From assembly GCA_944389655.1 (NCBI GenBank), contig CALXND010000011.1:1-34534 (forward strand): a DNA stretch of 34,534 bases. Direction: 5' to 3'. How positions within the stretch are numbered: position 1 is the stretch's first letter; every line of letters starts with the position of its first letter. The translations under genes and the position numbers were made by a program. The notes under the pieces were generated by a model. It saw only the letters and a program-made list of their open reading frames with translations, did not search any database and had not been told where the DNA came from. The stretch is from an uncultured Clostridia bacterium. GTDB lineage: Bacteria; Bacillota; Clostridia; TANB77; CAG-508. This document shows, piece after piece, positions 17,020 through 26,100 of the stretch.

Positions 17020-17032
17020 TAGAAATATAAGA

Positions 17033-17068
17033 AAAACAAACCAATTGTATTGAACATTGGTTTGTTTT
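17033..17068 (+). terminator. Strong intrinsic terminator
   Basis: A perfect 13-bp stem, AAAACAAACCAAT (17033-17045) with ATTGGTTTGTTTT (17056-17068), with the T-rich end in the 3' arm. It insulates pcrA from the pilin-like relic. Confidence 0.8.
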
Positions 17069-17111
17069 AGTGTATACTATTGCTAGCGCAAAAATAAATA
17101 ATCAAGAAAAA

Positions 17112-17145
17112 ATAGGTTTATAGGTATAACCATTAAAAACCTAAA
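17112..17145 (+). promoter_or_regulatory. Repeated structured leader, copy 1 (pcrA)
   Basis: TAGGTTT (17113-17119) pairs with AAACCTA (17137-17143), and GGT-ATA-ACC lies within the loop. Almost the same sequence and fold recurs at 19502-19537 before murF. It lies just upstream of the pcrA SD. Confidence 0.5.
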
Positions 17146-17167
17146 TAAAATACAAGGAATGGAAAAA

Positions 17168-19499
17168 ATGCAAGATTTAATAGAAGGATTAAACAATAAA
17201 CAAAAAGAAGCAGTATTAGCAACAGAAGGACCATGTCTAGTAATAGCAGGAGCAGGAAGTGGAAAAACAAAAGTACTTACACATAAAATAGCATATTTAA
17301 TGACTGAAAAATATGTAAAACCATGGAATATTCTAGCTATAACTTTTACCAACAAAGCTGCAAATGAAATGAAAGAAAGAGTAGAAAAACTCGTAGGAGA
17401 AGCTACTAAAGACATGTGGATTGGCACATTTCACTCTATATGTGTACGTATATTAAGAAAATACATCGATAGACTTGGTTTTGATCATTCATTTTTAATA
17501 TTCGATACATCAGACCAAAGAACACTCGTAAAAGAATGTATGAAAACATTAAAAATAGATGATAAAATGTTTACAGATAGAAGCGTAATAGCAGAAATTA
17601 GCAATGGAAAAAACGAAATGTTGGAGCCAAAAGCATATCAAACCCAATATGCAGGAGACTATAGAAAAGAAGTAATAGGAAGAATATATGAGTTATATCA
17701 ACAGCGTCTAAAAGAAAACAATGCAATAGACTTTGATGACATCATAAATTATACAATAAAAATCTTAACCGAGAATGAAGATGTGCTAGAGTACTACACA
17801 AACAAATTCCAATATGTATTAGTAGACGAGTACCAAGATACAAACAAAGCTCAATTTACATTAGTTACAATCTTAGCTTCAAAATATGGTAACATAACTG
17901 TTGTAGGAGATAATGACCAACGGAATATATAGCTTTAGAGGGGCAGATATATCTAATATACTAAACTTTGAAAAGGATTTCCCAGGAGCAAAACTCATAA
18001 AACTAGAACAAAACTACAGATGTACAGGAAATATACTAAAAGCTGCAAATTCAGTTATAAAGCATAACGAAAACAAATATGAAAAAAAATTATGGACAGA
18101 AAATGAGGAAGGAGCTCTTCCTATAATACATAAATCAGACGATGAATATGATGAAGGTAGATATATTGTAGAGCAAATAAACCATCTAAAAACAGAAGAA
18201 TATTTTAAATATTCAGATTTTACTATACTCTATAGAATGAACTCTCAATCTAGAGCAATAGAGGAAATTCTAAGAAGAGAAGGAATTCCATACAAAATAG
18301 TTGGTGGACTAAAATTCTATGAAAGAAAAGAAATAAAAGATATTATTTCATATTTAAGGCTAATATACAATTTTTCGGATAACATATCTTTAAGAAGAAT
18401 AATAAATGAACCTAAAAGAGGAATTGGAAAAACAAGTATAGACAACATACAAGCAATTTCAGAACAAACAGGTCTATCTATGTTTGACATTATAAAACAT
18501 GCAGATGAATATGGCTTAAATAGAGTAAAAGCAAACGCAGCAGAATTTATAGAAACAATAGAATATTTAAGAAGTAAAATAGAAGAACTTAGTATATCTG
18601 AACTAATAAAAGAAACACTAAATAAAACAGGATATGTAAAAGCATTAGAACAAGAAAACACAACAGAAGCAGAAACAAGGATAGAAAATCTAGAAGAATT
18701 CTTAACTGTCGCAATAGAATTTGAAGAAGAAGAGGCAGAAAACACACTTGGAGATTTCTTAGAAGGAATAACTTTAAGTAGTGATATAGACGGAATGGAA
18801 GAAACAGAAGACTCAGTAACACTTATGACATTGCATAGTGCAAAGGGACTAGAATTTCCAGTAGTATTCTTAGTAGGCATGGAAGAAGGAATATTTCCAG
18901 GAAATAAATCCATAGGAGAGCCAAAAGAACTTGAAGAAGAAAGAAGATTATTCTATGTAGGAATTACAAGAGCAAAGCAATATCTATATTTAACATGCTC
19001 TAAAAAAAGAACAATATTCGGCTCTACAAGCTATAATGCAATATCAAGATTTATAAGCGAAATCCCTCAAGACTTACTTGATGGATATGACGAATTAGAA
19101 AATAATAATTCAAACGATTTTGAAGATAAAGGTTACAACTGGGAATACAGAACAAATTCAAAAATCAAATCATACAAAATAGAAAAAGGATTTGGGGGAG
19201 AAAAGATAGGAGTAGCAGCAAGTAGTTTCTCATATGGAAATACAGCGCAAAAACAAAATAATGGTTTTCAATTTAAAACAGCAGAAAGCTTTTTAAATTC
19301 GTTAAATAATAAGAAAGCTCAGGAAGGAGCGGATATAACCAAATATAAAGAAGGACAACGTGTATATCACAAAAAATTTGGAGAAGGAACAATAAACAAA
19401 ATAGAAGAAGAAGGAGAAGACTACAAGGTAGACATTTCATTCGATAAAGCAGGACATAAAAGATTGATGGCCAAATTTGCAAATCTAGAAATAATTTAA
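17168..19499 (+). CDS. pcrA: ATP-dependent DNA helicase PcrA, needing +1 frameshift at CGG
   Basis: A superfamily 1A 3'-5' helicase for repair, replication restart and plasmid replication. The ATG at 17168 is preferred because AAGGA lies 9 bases upstream. Frame 0 encodes Walker A AGAGSGKT (27-34), motif Ia FTNKAANEM and motif II DEYQDT, then reaches GAC-CAA-CGG-AAT-ATA-TAG and stops. Skipping the C of CGG (17921) gives DQGIYSFRGAD, the normal motif III. It then continues through motif IV (QNYRCTGNI), V (TLHSAKGLEFPVVF) and VI (RRLFYVGITRAKQ) to 19499. The joined product is 776 aa, full length for PcrA. The downstream part shows no decay, so the enzyme is probably made. Alternatives: a sequencing error, or a split helicase (unlikely, since motif III itself is cut). 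Confidence 0.93.
17915..17932 (+). other. +1 frameshift site (CAA-CGG-A) in pcrA
   Basis: The frame-0 CGG at 17921-17923 is followed by two sense codons and TAG. Reading GGA from 17922 instead continues the protein with Gly in motif III (DNDQ-G-IYSFRGAD). Confidence 0.8.
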
Positions 19500-19501
19500 T
19501 A

Positions 19502-19574
19502 AAGGTTTATAGGTAAATCCTGATTAAAAACCTAAATCTAAAAATAAGGAGAATGTGATATTAAATATATCACA
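19502..19574 (+). promoter_or_regulatory. Structured murF leader: repeat copy 2 plus hairpin between SD and start
   Basis: Copy 2 of the pcrA leader motif is AGGTTT (19503-19508) paired with AAACCT (19528-19533). The SD AAGGAG (19546-19551) is 32 bases from the murF ATG. A hairpin TGTGATAT (19554-19561)/ATATCACA (19567-19574) lies between them. Folding out that hairpin would shorten the effective spacing to about 11 bases. Confidence 0.5.
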
Positions 19575-19583
19575 AAAAATAAT

Positions 19584-20996
19584 ATGAATGAAATATTGGC
19601 AAAAGATGTGGTTAAATACTGTAAAGGAAAAATAATATGTGGAAGTGAAAACGAAACATTAGAGAATTTTACTCAAGACACAAGAGAAGTAGAACAAGGA
19701 TATGTGTATATAGGATTTAAAGGTGAGCATAATGACGGAAACATATTTTATGAAAATGCATTAGAAAAAGGAGCAAAAGTATGTATATTACAAGCTTCCA
19801 GCGTAGAAGGCAAGATAAACGTAGAGGAAATAAATAAAAAATATAATAATAGAACAATAATTTTAGTAGAAAATACAATTAAAGCAGTTCAAGAACTCGC
19901 AGCATACAAAAGAAGCTTATACAAAATACCAGTAGTTGGAATTACTGGAAGTGTAGGAAAAACTAGTACAAAAGATATAATTGCAAGTGTAATGTCTAAA
20001 AAATATAATGTATTAAAAACATTAGGCAATTATAACAGCCAAGTAGGTTTACCACTAACAATATTAAGACTTAAAGAACATAATGCAATGGTCGTAGAAA
20101 TGGGAATGAGTCAAAAAGGAGAGATAAGCAAACTAACCAAAATTGCAAAACCAGATGTAGCAGTTATTACAAATGTTGGAACAGCACATATAGGAAATCT
20201 GGGTTCTAGAGAAAATATATTAAAAGCAAAATTGGAAATACTAGAAGGTCTAAATAAAAGTGGTACATTAGTTATAAATAACGATAACGATTTGTTACAT
20301 AAATGGAATTTAGAAGATAAAAAAGATTATAAAATTGTAACATTCGGAATCGAAAATAAAAGCGATATAATGCCATATGATATAAAATTATCAGAAAATG
20401 GCAGTACATATAAAATAGATGTAGATGGAAAAACGTATGATGTAAAAATTTCTGTTGGAGGAAATCATTTTGTATTAAATAGTTTATGTGCAATTGCAAT
20501 AGGAAGAATATTTAACATAAGAATGGAAGATATATTAGATGGAATTGCAAATTTTGAACTTACTAAAAGAAGAATGCAGGTAGAAAAAAGCAAAAATGAA
20601 ATCACTATAATAAACGATTGCTATAATGCAAACTATGACTCAATGAAAGCAGCAATAGAATATTTAGGAAAACTAAATTCTAGTACAAAAATAGCTGTTT
20701 TAGGAGATATGTTAGAATTAGGAGAATTTTCAAAGGAATTGCATGAAAAAATAGGAGAAGAGGTAGTAAAAAATAAAATAGATATATTAATAACTGTTGG
20801 AAAGGAATCAGAAAACATTGCAAAAGTAGCAGAACTAAAAGGAATGGCAAAAGAAAAAATCCATATTTGCAAAAATAATGAAGAAGCAATACAATTAATC
20901 AAAAAAATTGCAAAGCCAAAAGAGGCAATACTGCTAAAAGCATCGAATGGAATGAAATTTCAAAACATATATGAGCAAATAATAAATAACATTTGA
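19584..20996 (+). CDS. murF: UDP-MurNAc-tripeptide D-Ala-D-Ala ligase MurF
   Basis: Adds D-Ala-D-Ala to the UDP-MurNAc tripeptide, the last cytoplasmic step in building the muropeptide. The 470-aa protein has the N-terminal substrate domain with FTQDTREVEQGYVYIGFKGE, the ATP loop GITGSVGKTSTKD, the Mur-ligase EMGMSQKGEI segment, and the C-terminal NDCYNANYDSMKAAI that identifies MurF among the Mur ligases. It follows pcrA after 84 bp and has an unusual leader with the SD set off by a hairpin. An in-frame start nearer the SD is not available (the ATG at 19553 is followed at once by TGA). Confidence 0.95.
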   Translation: MNEILAKDVVKYCKGKIICGSENETLENFTQDTREVEQGYVYIGFKGEHNDGNIFYENALEKGAKVCILQASSVEGKINVEEINKKYNNRTIILVENTIKAVQELAAYKRSLYKIPVVGITGSVGKTSTKDIIASVMSKKYNVLKTLGNYNSQVGLPLTILRLKEHNAMVVEMGMSQKGEISKLTKIAKPDVAVITNVGTAHIGNLGSRENILKAKLEILEGLNKSGTLVINNDNDLLHKWNLEDKKDYKIVTFGIENKSDIMPYDIKLSENGSTYKIDVDGKTYDVKISVGGNHFVLNSLCAIAIGRIFNIRMEDILDGIANFELTKRRMQVEKSKNEITIINDCYNANYDSMKAAIEYLGKLNSSTKIAVLGDMLELGEFSKELHEKIGEEVVKNKIDILITVGKESENIAKVAELKGMAKEKIHICKNNEEAIQLIKKIAKPKEAILLKASNGMKFQNIYEQIINNI

Positions 20997-21134
20997 GAAA
21001 AAAGTGCTATCTACTATTGTACACATATATTACTAGCTAATATTCAATTGTATTTGACTTTAAATTACCAAAATCAATATTTTAATAGAATTATATAAAA
21101 GATAATTAATTATATACAAAAAAGGAATGTGATA

Positions 21135-21752
21135 ATGATGATTAATTTTGAGGATGATAATGAGGTAGAAAAATTACTAAAAAAAATAGACACAGATATA
21201 ATAAAGTTAGAATCAGAAAAAAGGTATAAACATTCATTAGGTGTAATGAAAAAAGCAGAAGAACTTGCAAAATTATATGGTGAGAACATAAACAAAGCAA
21301 AATTAGTAGGATTAGCACATGATATAGGAAAAGACTTATCTAAAGAAGAAAAATTAGAATATGTAAAGAACAACGACATAAAAATAGACGAAATAGAAAA
21401 AATAAATACGGGGTTATTACATGCAAAAATAGGAGCAGATATATGCAAAAAAAAGTATGGATTTAGTAAAGACATGCAAAATGCAATAAAATATCATACA
21501 GTAGGAAATAAAAATATGGATACTTTTTCAAAAATTATATTTATTGCAGATAAAATAGAAGATGGCAGAAATTATAAAAATGAGAAAAAGATGAAACAAC
21601 TAGAAGAAACACGAAAACTAGCAAATATTGATCTAAATAAAGCATTATTATTTTTAATAGATTCATCATTGGAGTTTACCTTGCAGAAAAAAGAATTAAT
21701 CCACCCAGACAGTATTGATACTAGAAATAGAATTATAATGGATAATAAGTAA
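21135..21752 (+). CDS. yqeK: HD-domain hydrolase YqeK (Ap4A hydrolase family)
   Basis: YqeK proteins are symmetrical bis(5'-nucleosyl)-tetraphosphatases that clear diadenosine tetraphosphate with a di-iron HD centre. The ATG at 21135 (or 21138) has AAGGA at good spacing, while the GTG at 21129 is too close. The product is about 205 aa. The HD motif is seen as KHSLGVMKKAEELA, then GLAHDIGKDLS, a distal KYHTVGNKNM and the metal-binding FIADKIEDGR. In Bacillus yqeK sits with nadD and rsfS; here it lies between murF and the dnaJ-like gene, so the usual partners have been separated. Confidence 0.9.
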   Translation: MMINFEDDNEVEKLLKKIDTDIIKLESEKRYKHSLGVMKKAEELAKLYGENINKAKLVGLAHDIGKDLSKEEKLEYVKNNDIKIDEIEKINTGLLHAKIGADICKKKYGFSKDMQNAIKYHTVGNKNMDTFSKIIFIADKIEDGRNYKNEKKMKQLEETRKLANIDLNKALLFLIDSSLEFTLQKKELIHPDSIDTRNRIIMDNK

Positions 21753-21805
21753 TGTAGTTAGTTACAACATTTTTCGCCTAACATCTTTATTTCTTCTACA
21801 AAATG

Positions 21806-21814
21806 TGATATAAT
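21806..21814 (+). promoter_or_regulatory. Extended -10 promoter of the dnaJ-like gene
   Basis: TGATATAAT (21806-21814) is an extended -10; the matching -35 position (TTTATT) is poor. SD AGGAGGG (21828-21834) follows. Confidence 0.5.
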
Positions 21815-21839
21815 AAGCTTGCTTTTAGGAGGGATCCAC

Positions 21840-22736
21840 ATGGTATTTAAAGATTATTATAAAATATTAGGATTGGAAGATAATAAAGTTACACCAGAAG
21901 AAATAAAAACAGCATATAGAGAACAAGCAAAAAAATATCATCCAGATATTAACAATAAAAACGAACATTCAGAAGAAAGAATAAAAGACATAAACGAAGC
22001 ATATAGAACATTATCTAATCCGTCATTAAAAAGAAAATACGATAGAAGTTGGAATAGCAATATTGGAAGAAAGAAAAAAAGAGAAGAAAATAAAAGAGAA
22101 ACAGGTTCTATAATGAACAATTTCTTTAAAATGTTTATTGGCGCAGAAACAAACATAGAAAAAAAAGAAAAGAAAAACCAAAAAGCTCCAATAAAGGGAG
22201 AAAATGTTGAAACAGAAATAGGTATATCAGTTGAAGAAGCATTTTATGGCAAAGATAAAAAAATTTCTCTTAGAACTCAAAGCGGAAAAATGAAAACATT
22301 CACTGTTAAAATTCCAGCAGGAATAAGAAATGGAGAAAAAATTAGATTAATAGGTCAAGGTAAAAAAGGCGAAAATGGAGGAAAAAACGGAGACTTACTT
22401 ATAAGAATAGATATTAAAGACAACCAAAAATTTGCATTGCGAGGAATAGATATATACACAAATTTATACATCTCGCCATGGGAAGCTATATTTGGAACAA
22501 AGGTATCAGTCGATACAGTAGGTGAAACAATATTTTTACATATTCCACAAGGGGTTCAGAGTGGAGAAAAAATTAAAATACCAGGCAAAGGATATAAAGA
22601 TGGCAAAGGAGGAAGAGGAGAACTCATTGCAGAAGTAAAAATAATGATTCCTAAGAATCCAACAAAAGAAGAAATAAACTTTTTCGGAAAACTAGAAAAA
22701 GTATCTAAATTTAACCCAAGAATTAATGTAGAATAA
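21840..22736 (+). CDS. DnaJ-type co-chaperone without zinc finger (CbpA-like)
   Basis: A J-domain protein that stimulates DnaK. The ATG at 21840 follows AGGAGGG; an upstream TTG would put the SD inside the coding region. The 298-aa protein has the J-domain at residues 1-65 with the catalytic HPD (34-36), a charged linker (about 70-115), and two beta-rich peptide-binding domains (VEEAFYGKDKKISL..., IYTNLYISPWEAIFGTKVSV). The CxxCxGxG zinc repeats of DnaJ are absent, making it a type II/CbpA-like protein. There is no dnaK or grpE nearby, so it is probably an auxiliary rather than the main DnaJ. Confidence 0.9.
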   Translation: MVFKDYYKILGLEDNKVTPEEIKTAYREQAKKYHPDINNKNEHSEERIKDINEAYRTLSNPSLKRKYDRSWNSNIGRKKKREENKRETGSIMNNFFKMFIGAETNIEKKEKKNQKAPIKGENVETEIGISVEEAFYGKDKKISLRTQSGKMKTFTVKIPAGIRNGEKIRLIGQGKKGENGGKNGDLLIRIDIKDNQKFALRGIDIYTNLYISPWEAIFGTKVSVDTVGETIFLHIPQGVQSGEKIKIPGKGYKDGKGGRGELIAEVKIMIPKNPTKEEINFFGKLEKVSKFNPRINVE

Positions 22737-22797
22737 ATACAAATATGAAAAAGTAGTTGATAGTTTGAAAAAAGTTAACATAATTCAAAGGAAACAG

Positions 22798-22826
22798 TTG
22801 ACTTGAGCAAGAATTTACTATATAAT
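22798..22826 (+). promoter_or_regulatory. Sigma-A promoter for the coupling-protein operon
   Basis: TTGACT (22798-22803), a 17-bp spacer and TATAAT (22821-22826). It drives the genes at 22891, 23437 and 23771, which are closely spaced. Confidence 0.75.
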
Positions 22827-22890
22827 TAATATGTAGTGATTCTAACAAAAGACAAACTATGGCAACGAAGATTCATAGAAAGAGAGTTGA

Positions 22891-23421
22891 ATGTGTATGG
22901 AGATTGTACAAGGTAAAAACTTTAGTATAACAGATCCACAGGGAGTAAACACAGTAATCTACAAGATAAACGAAACAGAAAAAGAATACTTAAAAGAATC
23001 ACCTAAATACACAATAGAAAGATTAGACTATACAGAAGAAATAAGAGGAGATGCTAAAAAGAAAACTTTTTTTGTAGACGAGCCAAAAGAAGAAGAGGAT
23101 CTAGTAATATTATCATTTGGTAAAGATAGAGTAGTAGTAAATATGGGAATTTTACAAGAAGATAAAGTAACCATATCTAAAAAACCAACTTTAATTAAAT
23201 TTGACACTCTTTATTCCGAAAAAGAAACGGTATTTAAAGAGTTTAAATATACACCAAATTTAAAAAGGCCAATAACTATTATTGACCCTGAAACAACAGA
23301 AGAAATAAAACCAGTTTTATATTTTGATAAAGATACAAATGAAGTTAGAGGAAAGTGTAAGTTAAAACCATATAAGTCTTATTTTACATTTGAAATTAGA
23401 GATGATAGAAAAGACCAATAG
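22891..23421 (+). CDS. Hypothetical protein in the coupling-protein operon
   Basis: A 176-aa, highly charged, soluble protein without membrane segments or recognised motifs; an internal start at 22897 is equally possible. Predicted strands (DRVVVNMGIL, KRPITIIDPE, KPVLYFDKDT) suggest a beta-rich fold. First gene behind a consensus promoter; the next gene begins 15 bp after its stop. The constant linkage I can show is only with the two genes downstream. Confidence 0.7.
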   Translation: MCMEIVQGKNFSITDPQGVNTVIYKINETEKEYLKESPKYTIERLDYTEEIRGDAKKKTFFVDEPKEEEDLVILSFGKDRVVVNMGILQEDKVTISKKPTLIKFDTLYSEKETVFKEFKYTPNLKRPITIIDPETTEEIKPVLYFDKDTNEVRGKCKLKPYKSYFTFEIRDDRKDQ

Positions 23422-23436
23422 GAAAGGGGAAAGATA

Positions 23437-23742
23437 ATGAGAAGTACAAATGTACCTTCAAACAAATATGTTGTTGGTGGAGACACAAAATTTACTGGAG
23501 AAGAAAAAGAACCAGTAGAAATGAGACAATATAATGAAAAAGGAGAACCTTTAGCAGGAAAAGGGCCAACAAGAATAGAAGTAATCCAGGGACCAAATGC
23601 TGTAATGCAAGTACAAGATAATCTAGTTGTAAAAGAAGGAAAAAAAGTATTAGGTAGAGCTACTAAAGAAGGTAAAGTTCTATCTGGAGATAGTAAAAAA
23701 GTTAACCAAGCACTTAAAGAAGATAAAGATATAGGAAGATAA
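23437..23742 (+). CDS. Hypothetical small protein in the coupling-protein operon
   Basis: A 101-aa hydrophilic protein with AAAGGGGAAAG upstream of the ATG. It is rich in Lys, Glu and Gly (YVVGGDTKFTGEEKEPVE, KEGKKVLGRATKEGKVL) and looks partly disordered. I recognise no family. It lies 28 bp before the ATG of the coupling protein, so a role as an accessory or substrate-binding partner is possible, but only from position. Confidence 0.65.
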   Translation: MRSTNVPSNKYVVGGDTKFTGEEKEPVEMRQYNEKGEPLAGKGPTRIEVIQGPNAVMQVQDNLVVKEGKKVLGRATKEGKVLSGDSKKVNQALKEDKDIGR

Positions 23743-23770
23743 ATATAAAACAAAAGCGAAGGTGAAAAAT

Positions 23771-25799
23771 ATGAACTATAAAGTTAGCAAGACTTTAAAA
23801 GATAATAAAAAGAGTATAATAATAATGGCAGTACTATGGGTTGTTTTATCTATAGTACTTATTGCACCTATAGGATACTCTATAGGGGTAGCATGCCAAA
23901 GTGGAACTTTTGACTTGGAAATATTTCTAGAAACAGTATTTACAGAACTTGCATCATTTACATCAATTACAAGAGTCATTGGTGCTGGTTACATAGGATA
24001 TTTTGGAAAAACACTATTATATTTTACAATCATATATTTAATATTTGCATTTATAGGATTATTTAAATCAAAACCAAAACACGAATATACAGATATAGAA
24101 CATGGCTCAAGCGATTGGAGTGAAGGTGGAGAACAATACAGAATATTAAGTAAAAATAAAGGAATAATACTTTCAAAGCATAATTTCCTTCCAACAGATA
24201 AAAGAGGAAATGTTAATGTCTTGGTAGTTGGACGGATCTGGTTCTGGTAAATCTGCATCATACTCAATACCAAATGCATTTCAAATGTTAGGATCATATG
24301 TATTTACCGATCCAAAAGGAGAACTCTATGATAAAACAGCAGGATATTTAAGGAAAAATGGTTATGAAATAAAAGTATTAAATTTAGTAAACCCAGCTAA
24401 TAGTGACGGCTACAATCCGCTGTTACATATAAGAAATCAAATAGATGTTGACGTTATTGCAAATACAATAGTAAAGGGACAAAAGTCAGAAGGAAGTAGT
24501 AGCGATCCATATTGGGAAGATATGGCAGAAATGCTACTTAAAGCATTAATATATTATCTAATGGCTAAAAGGCCAGAAGAAGAGCAAAATTTAGCAAGTT
24601 GTTCAGAACTTGTTAGAGCTGCTAATACAAATGGTGGAAGTAATTTACTTACTGAATTAATGAATGAACTACCACTTGATCACCCAGCTAGAATGAACTA
24701 TAAATCAATAGAAATTGCACCAGAAAAAACATATGGTTCTATACTAAGTTCATTACAATCAAAACTCGGAAAGTTCGATTCTAAAGACATTGCAGAAGTT
24801 ACATCAACAGATACAATAGATTTCGATGAAATAGGATCAAGAAAAACAGCAGTTTACGTTATATCATCAGACACACATAAAGCATATGATTTCTTGCTTA
24901 CAATATTCTTCTCACAAATGATACAACAGTTATACGATTTTGCAGACAAAAATGGAGGAAGATTAAAAGTCCCAACATTTTTTATACTAGATGAATTTGC
25001 AAATATTGGACAAATACCAGACTTTGATAAAAAAATATCTACATCAAGAAGTAGAGGAATATCATTTAGTGTAATTTTACAAAACTTAGACCAGCTAGAA
25101 GCGGTATATGAAAAATCATACGAAACAATAATGGGTAACTGTGATACACATGTATTCTTAGGAAGTAACTCATATAAGACTGTAGAATATTTCTCAAAAG
25201 CATTGGGAGAAAAAACAATTTCAAGGGATAATAGATCCATAAATAGAGATAAACAATTTCATAGGCAAGGATATAGTGATTCCGATCAAGTAATGGCAAG
25301 AGCATTAATGACACCGGATGAGCTAAGAAGAATGGATAATGACCTATGTATTATTTACGAAAAGGGAATAAAACCAGTAAAGGACGAAAAATATTATTAT
25401 TTTGAAACACCAATGGCTAGAAAACTTTCTGAATATCAATTGAACCACTTGCAATTTGATGCTGGTAATAGAGGAACATGGAGAAAATTTAACCCATATA
25501 ATCCTTATGACCCAAATGGAAAAGAAAATGTAAAAGATTTAAAAGTTGATTCACTAGACGACTTATTTGAAGAAACACAAAAAGAGAATAGCCAAGAAAA
25601 AATAGAACAGATAAATAGCGATGCAATAAATCCTAATAACACACTTGACAATAATATAGAAGAAAAAGATGCACCAGTATTGCCTCAAGGCGAAATAGAA
25701 AATAAAAGAGAAGAAGATGATATAATGTCAAATGACATACAAAAAGAACTAGAGGCAAAATTTGATGAATTATTCGGAGAATTTGATGAAAATAGTTAA
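23771..25799 (+). CDS. Type IV coupling protein (VirD4/TraG), needing +1 frameshift at CGG
   Basis: An inner-membrane ATPase that brings DNA-protein substrates to a type IV secretion channel. The ATG at 23771 has AAGGTG at good spacing. There are two membrane segments (about residues 15-36 and 75-98), then the VirD4 ladder GSSDWSEGGE...NKGIILSK. In frame 0 the Walker A region reads GTA-GTT-GGA-CGG-ATC and stops 5 codons later. Skipping the C at 24233 gives VVGGSGSGKSASYSIPN, a perfect P-loop. Walker B (FFILDEFANIG) and the rest follow intact to 25799. The joined length is 675 aa. No relaxase, VirB4 or channel gene is in the window, so this is an orphan coupling protein or the rest is elsewhere. 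The acidic C-tail (EELEAKFDELFGEF-like) could be a docking segment. Confidence 0.9.
24227..24250 (+). other. +1 frameshift site (GGA-CGG-A) in the coupling-protein gene
   Basis: The frame-0 CGG at 24233-24235 is followed by ATC TGG TTC TGG TAA. Reading GGA from 24234 restores the Walker A loop. Without the shift the product ends before any ATPase motif. Confidence 0.8.
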
Positions 25800-25879
25800 T
25801 TTGAAAAAATAACAAAACAAGTTACATAAAAATATTATGAAAATTAAAAATGCAATTTTTATACAATCATCATTTTAAT

Positions 25880-25979
25880 TAAACCAGAGTTAATATATCA
25901 AAAATTTTATTAGAATTAGTGCAAATATCAGTTTGACCAACATATTCTCACAAATTTTTGATATGTTAACTCTGGTTTA
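25880..25979. repeat. 100-bp hairpin element with 28-bp arms
   Basis: Arms 25880-25907 and 25952-25979 match at 27 of 28 positions (outer end TAAACCAGAG/CTCTGGTTTA) around a 44-base loop. It lies in the 301-bp gap between the coupling protein and the yhaO-like gene. No T-run and no ORF. It could be a small MITE or a stable RNA hairpin. Confidence 0.7.
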
Positions 25980-26004
25980 TTATTATAATTACCTACTATG
26001 AATT

Positions 26005-26067
26005 AGAACATTTATAAAAACAAATGTTCTGAATTCTATTGACTATTGGTAATTAATAATATAAAAT
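26005..26067 (+). promoter_or_regulatory. yhaO-like promoter with upstream inverted repeat
   Basis: TTGACT (26039-26044), 17 bp, TAAAAT (26062-26067). Just upstream is a perfect 9-bp inverted repeat AGAACATTT/AAATGTTCT (26005-26013, 26022-26030) with an 8-base centre, a possible regulator site. SD AAAGGAAG precedes the ATG. Confidence 0.6.
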
Positions 26068-26100
26068 TATATATGTATTTTGTGAAAGGAAGTAAAATAG

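Noticed and set aside
17168..17932. PcrA N-terminal part as a separate gene followed by a second helicase gene
   Set aside because: The break is inside motif III, the two reading frames overlap by 20 bases, and no SD precedes the downstream frame; one shifted gene fits better.
19554..19574. murF leader hairpin as a riboswitch or T-box
   Set aside because: It is far too short, with no T-box core sequence or aptamer-sized conserved region.
26005..26030. GAAC...GTTC inverted repeat before a repair gene as a LexA box
   Set aside because: The Firmicutes LexA site has a 4-base centre between GAAC and GTTC; here the spacing is 16 bases.
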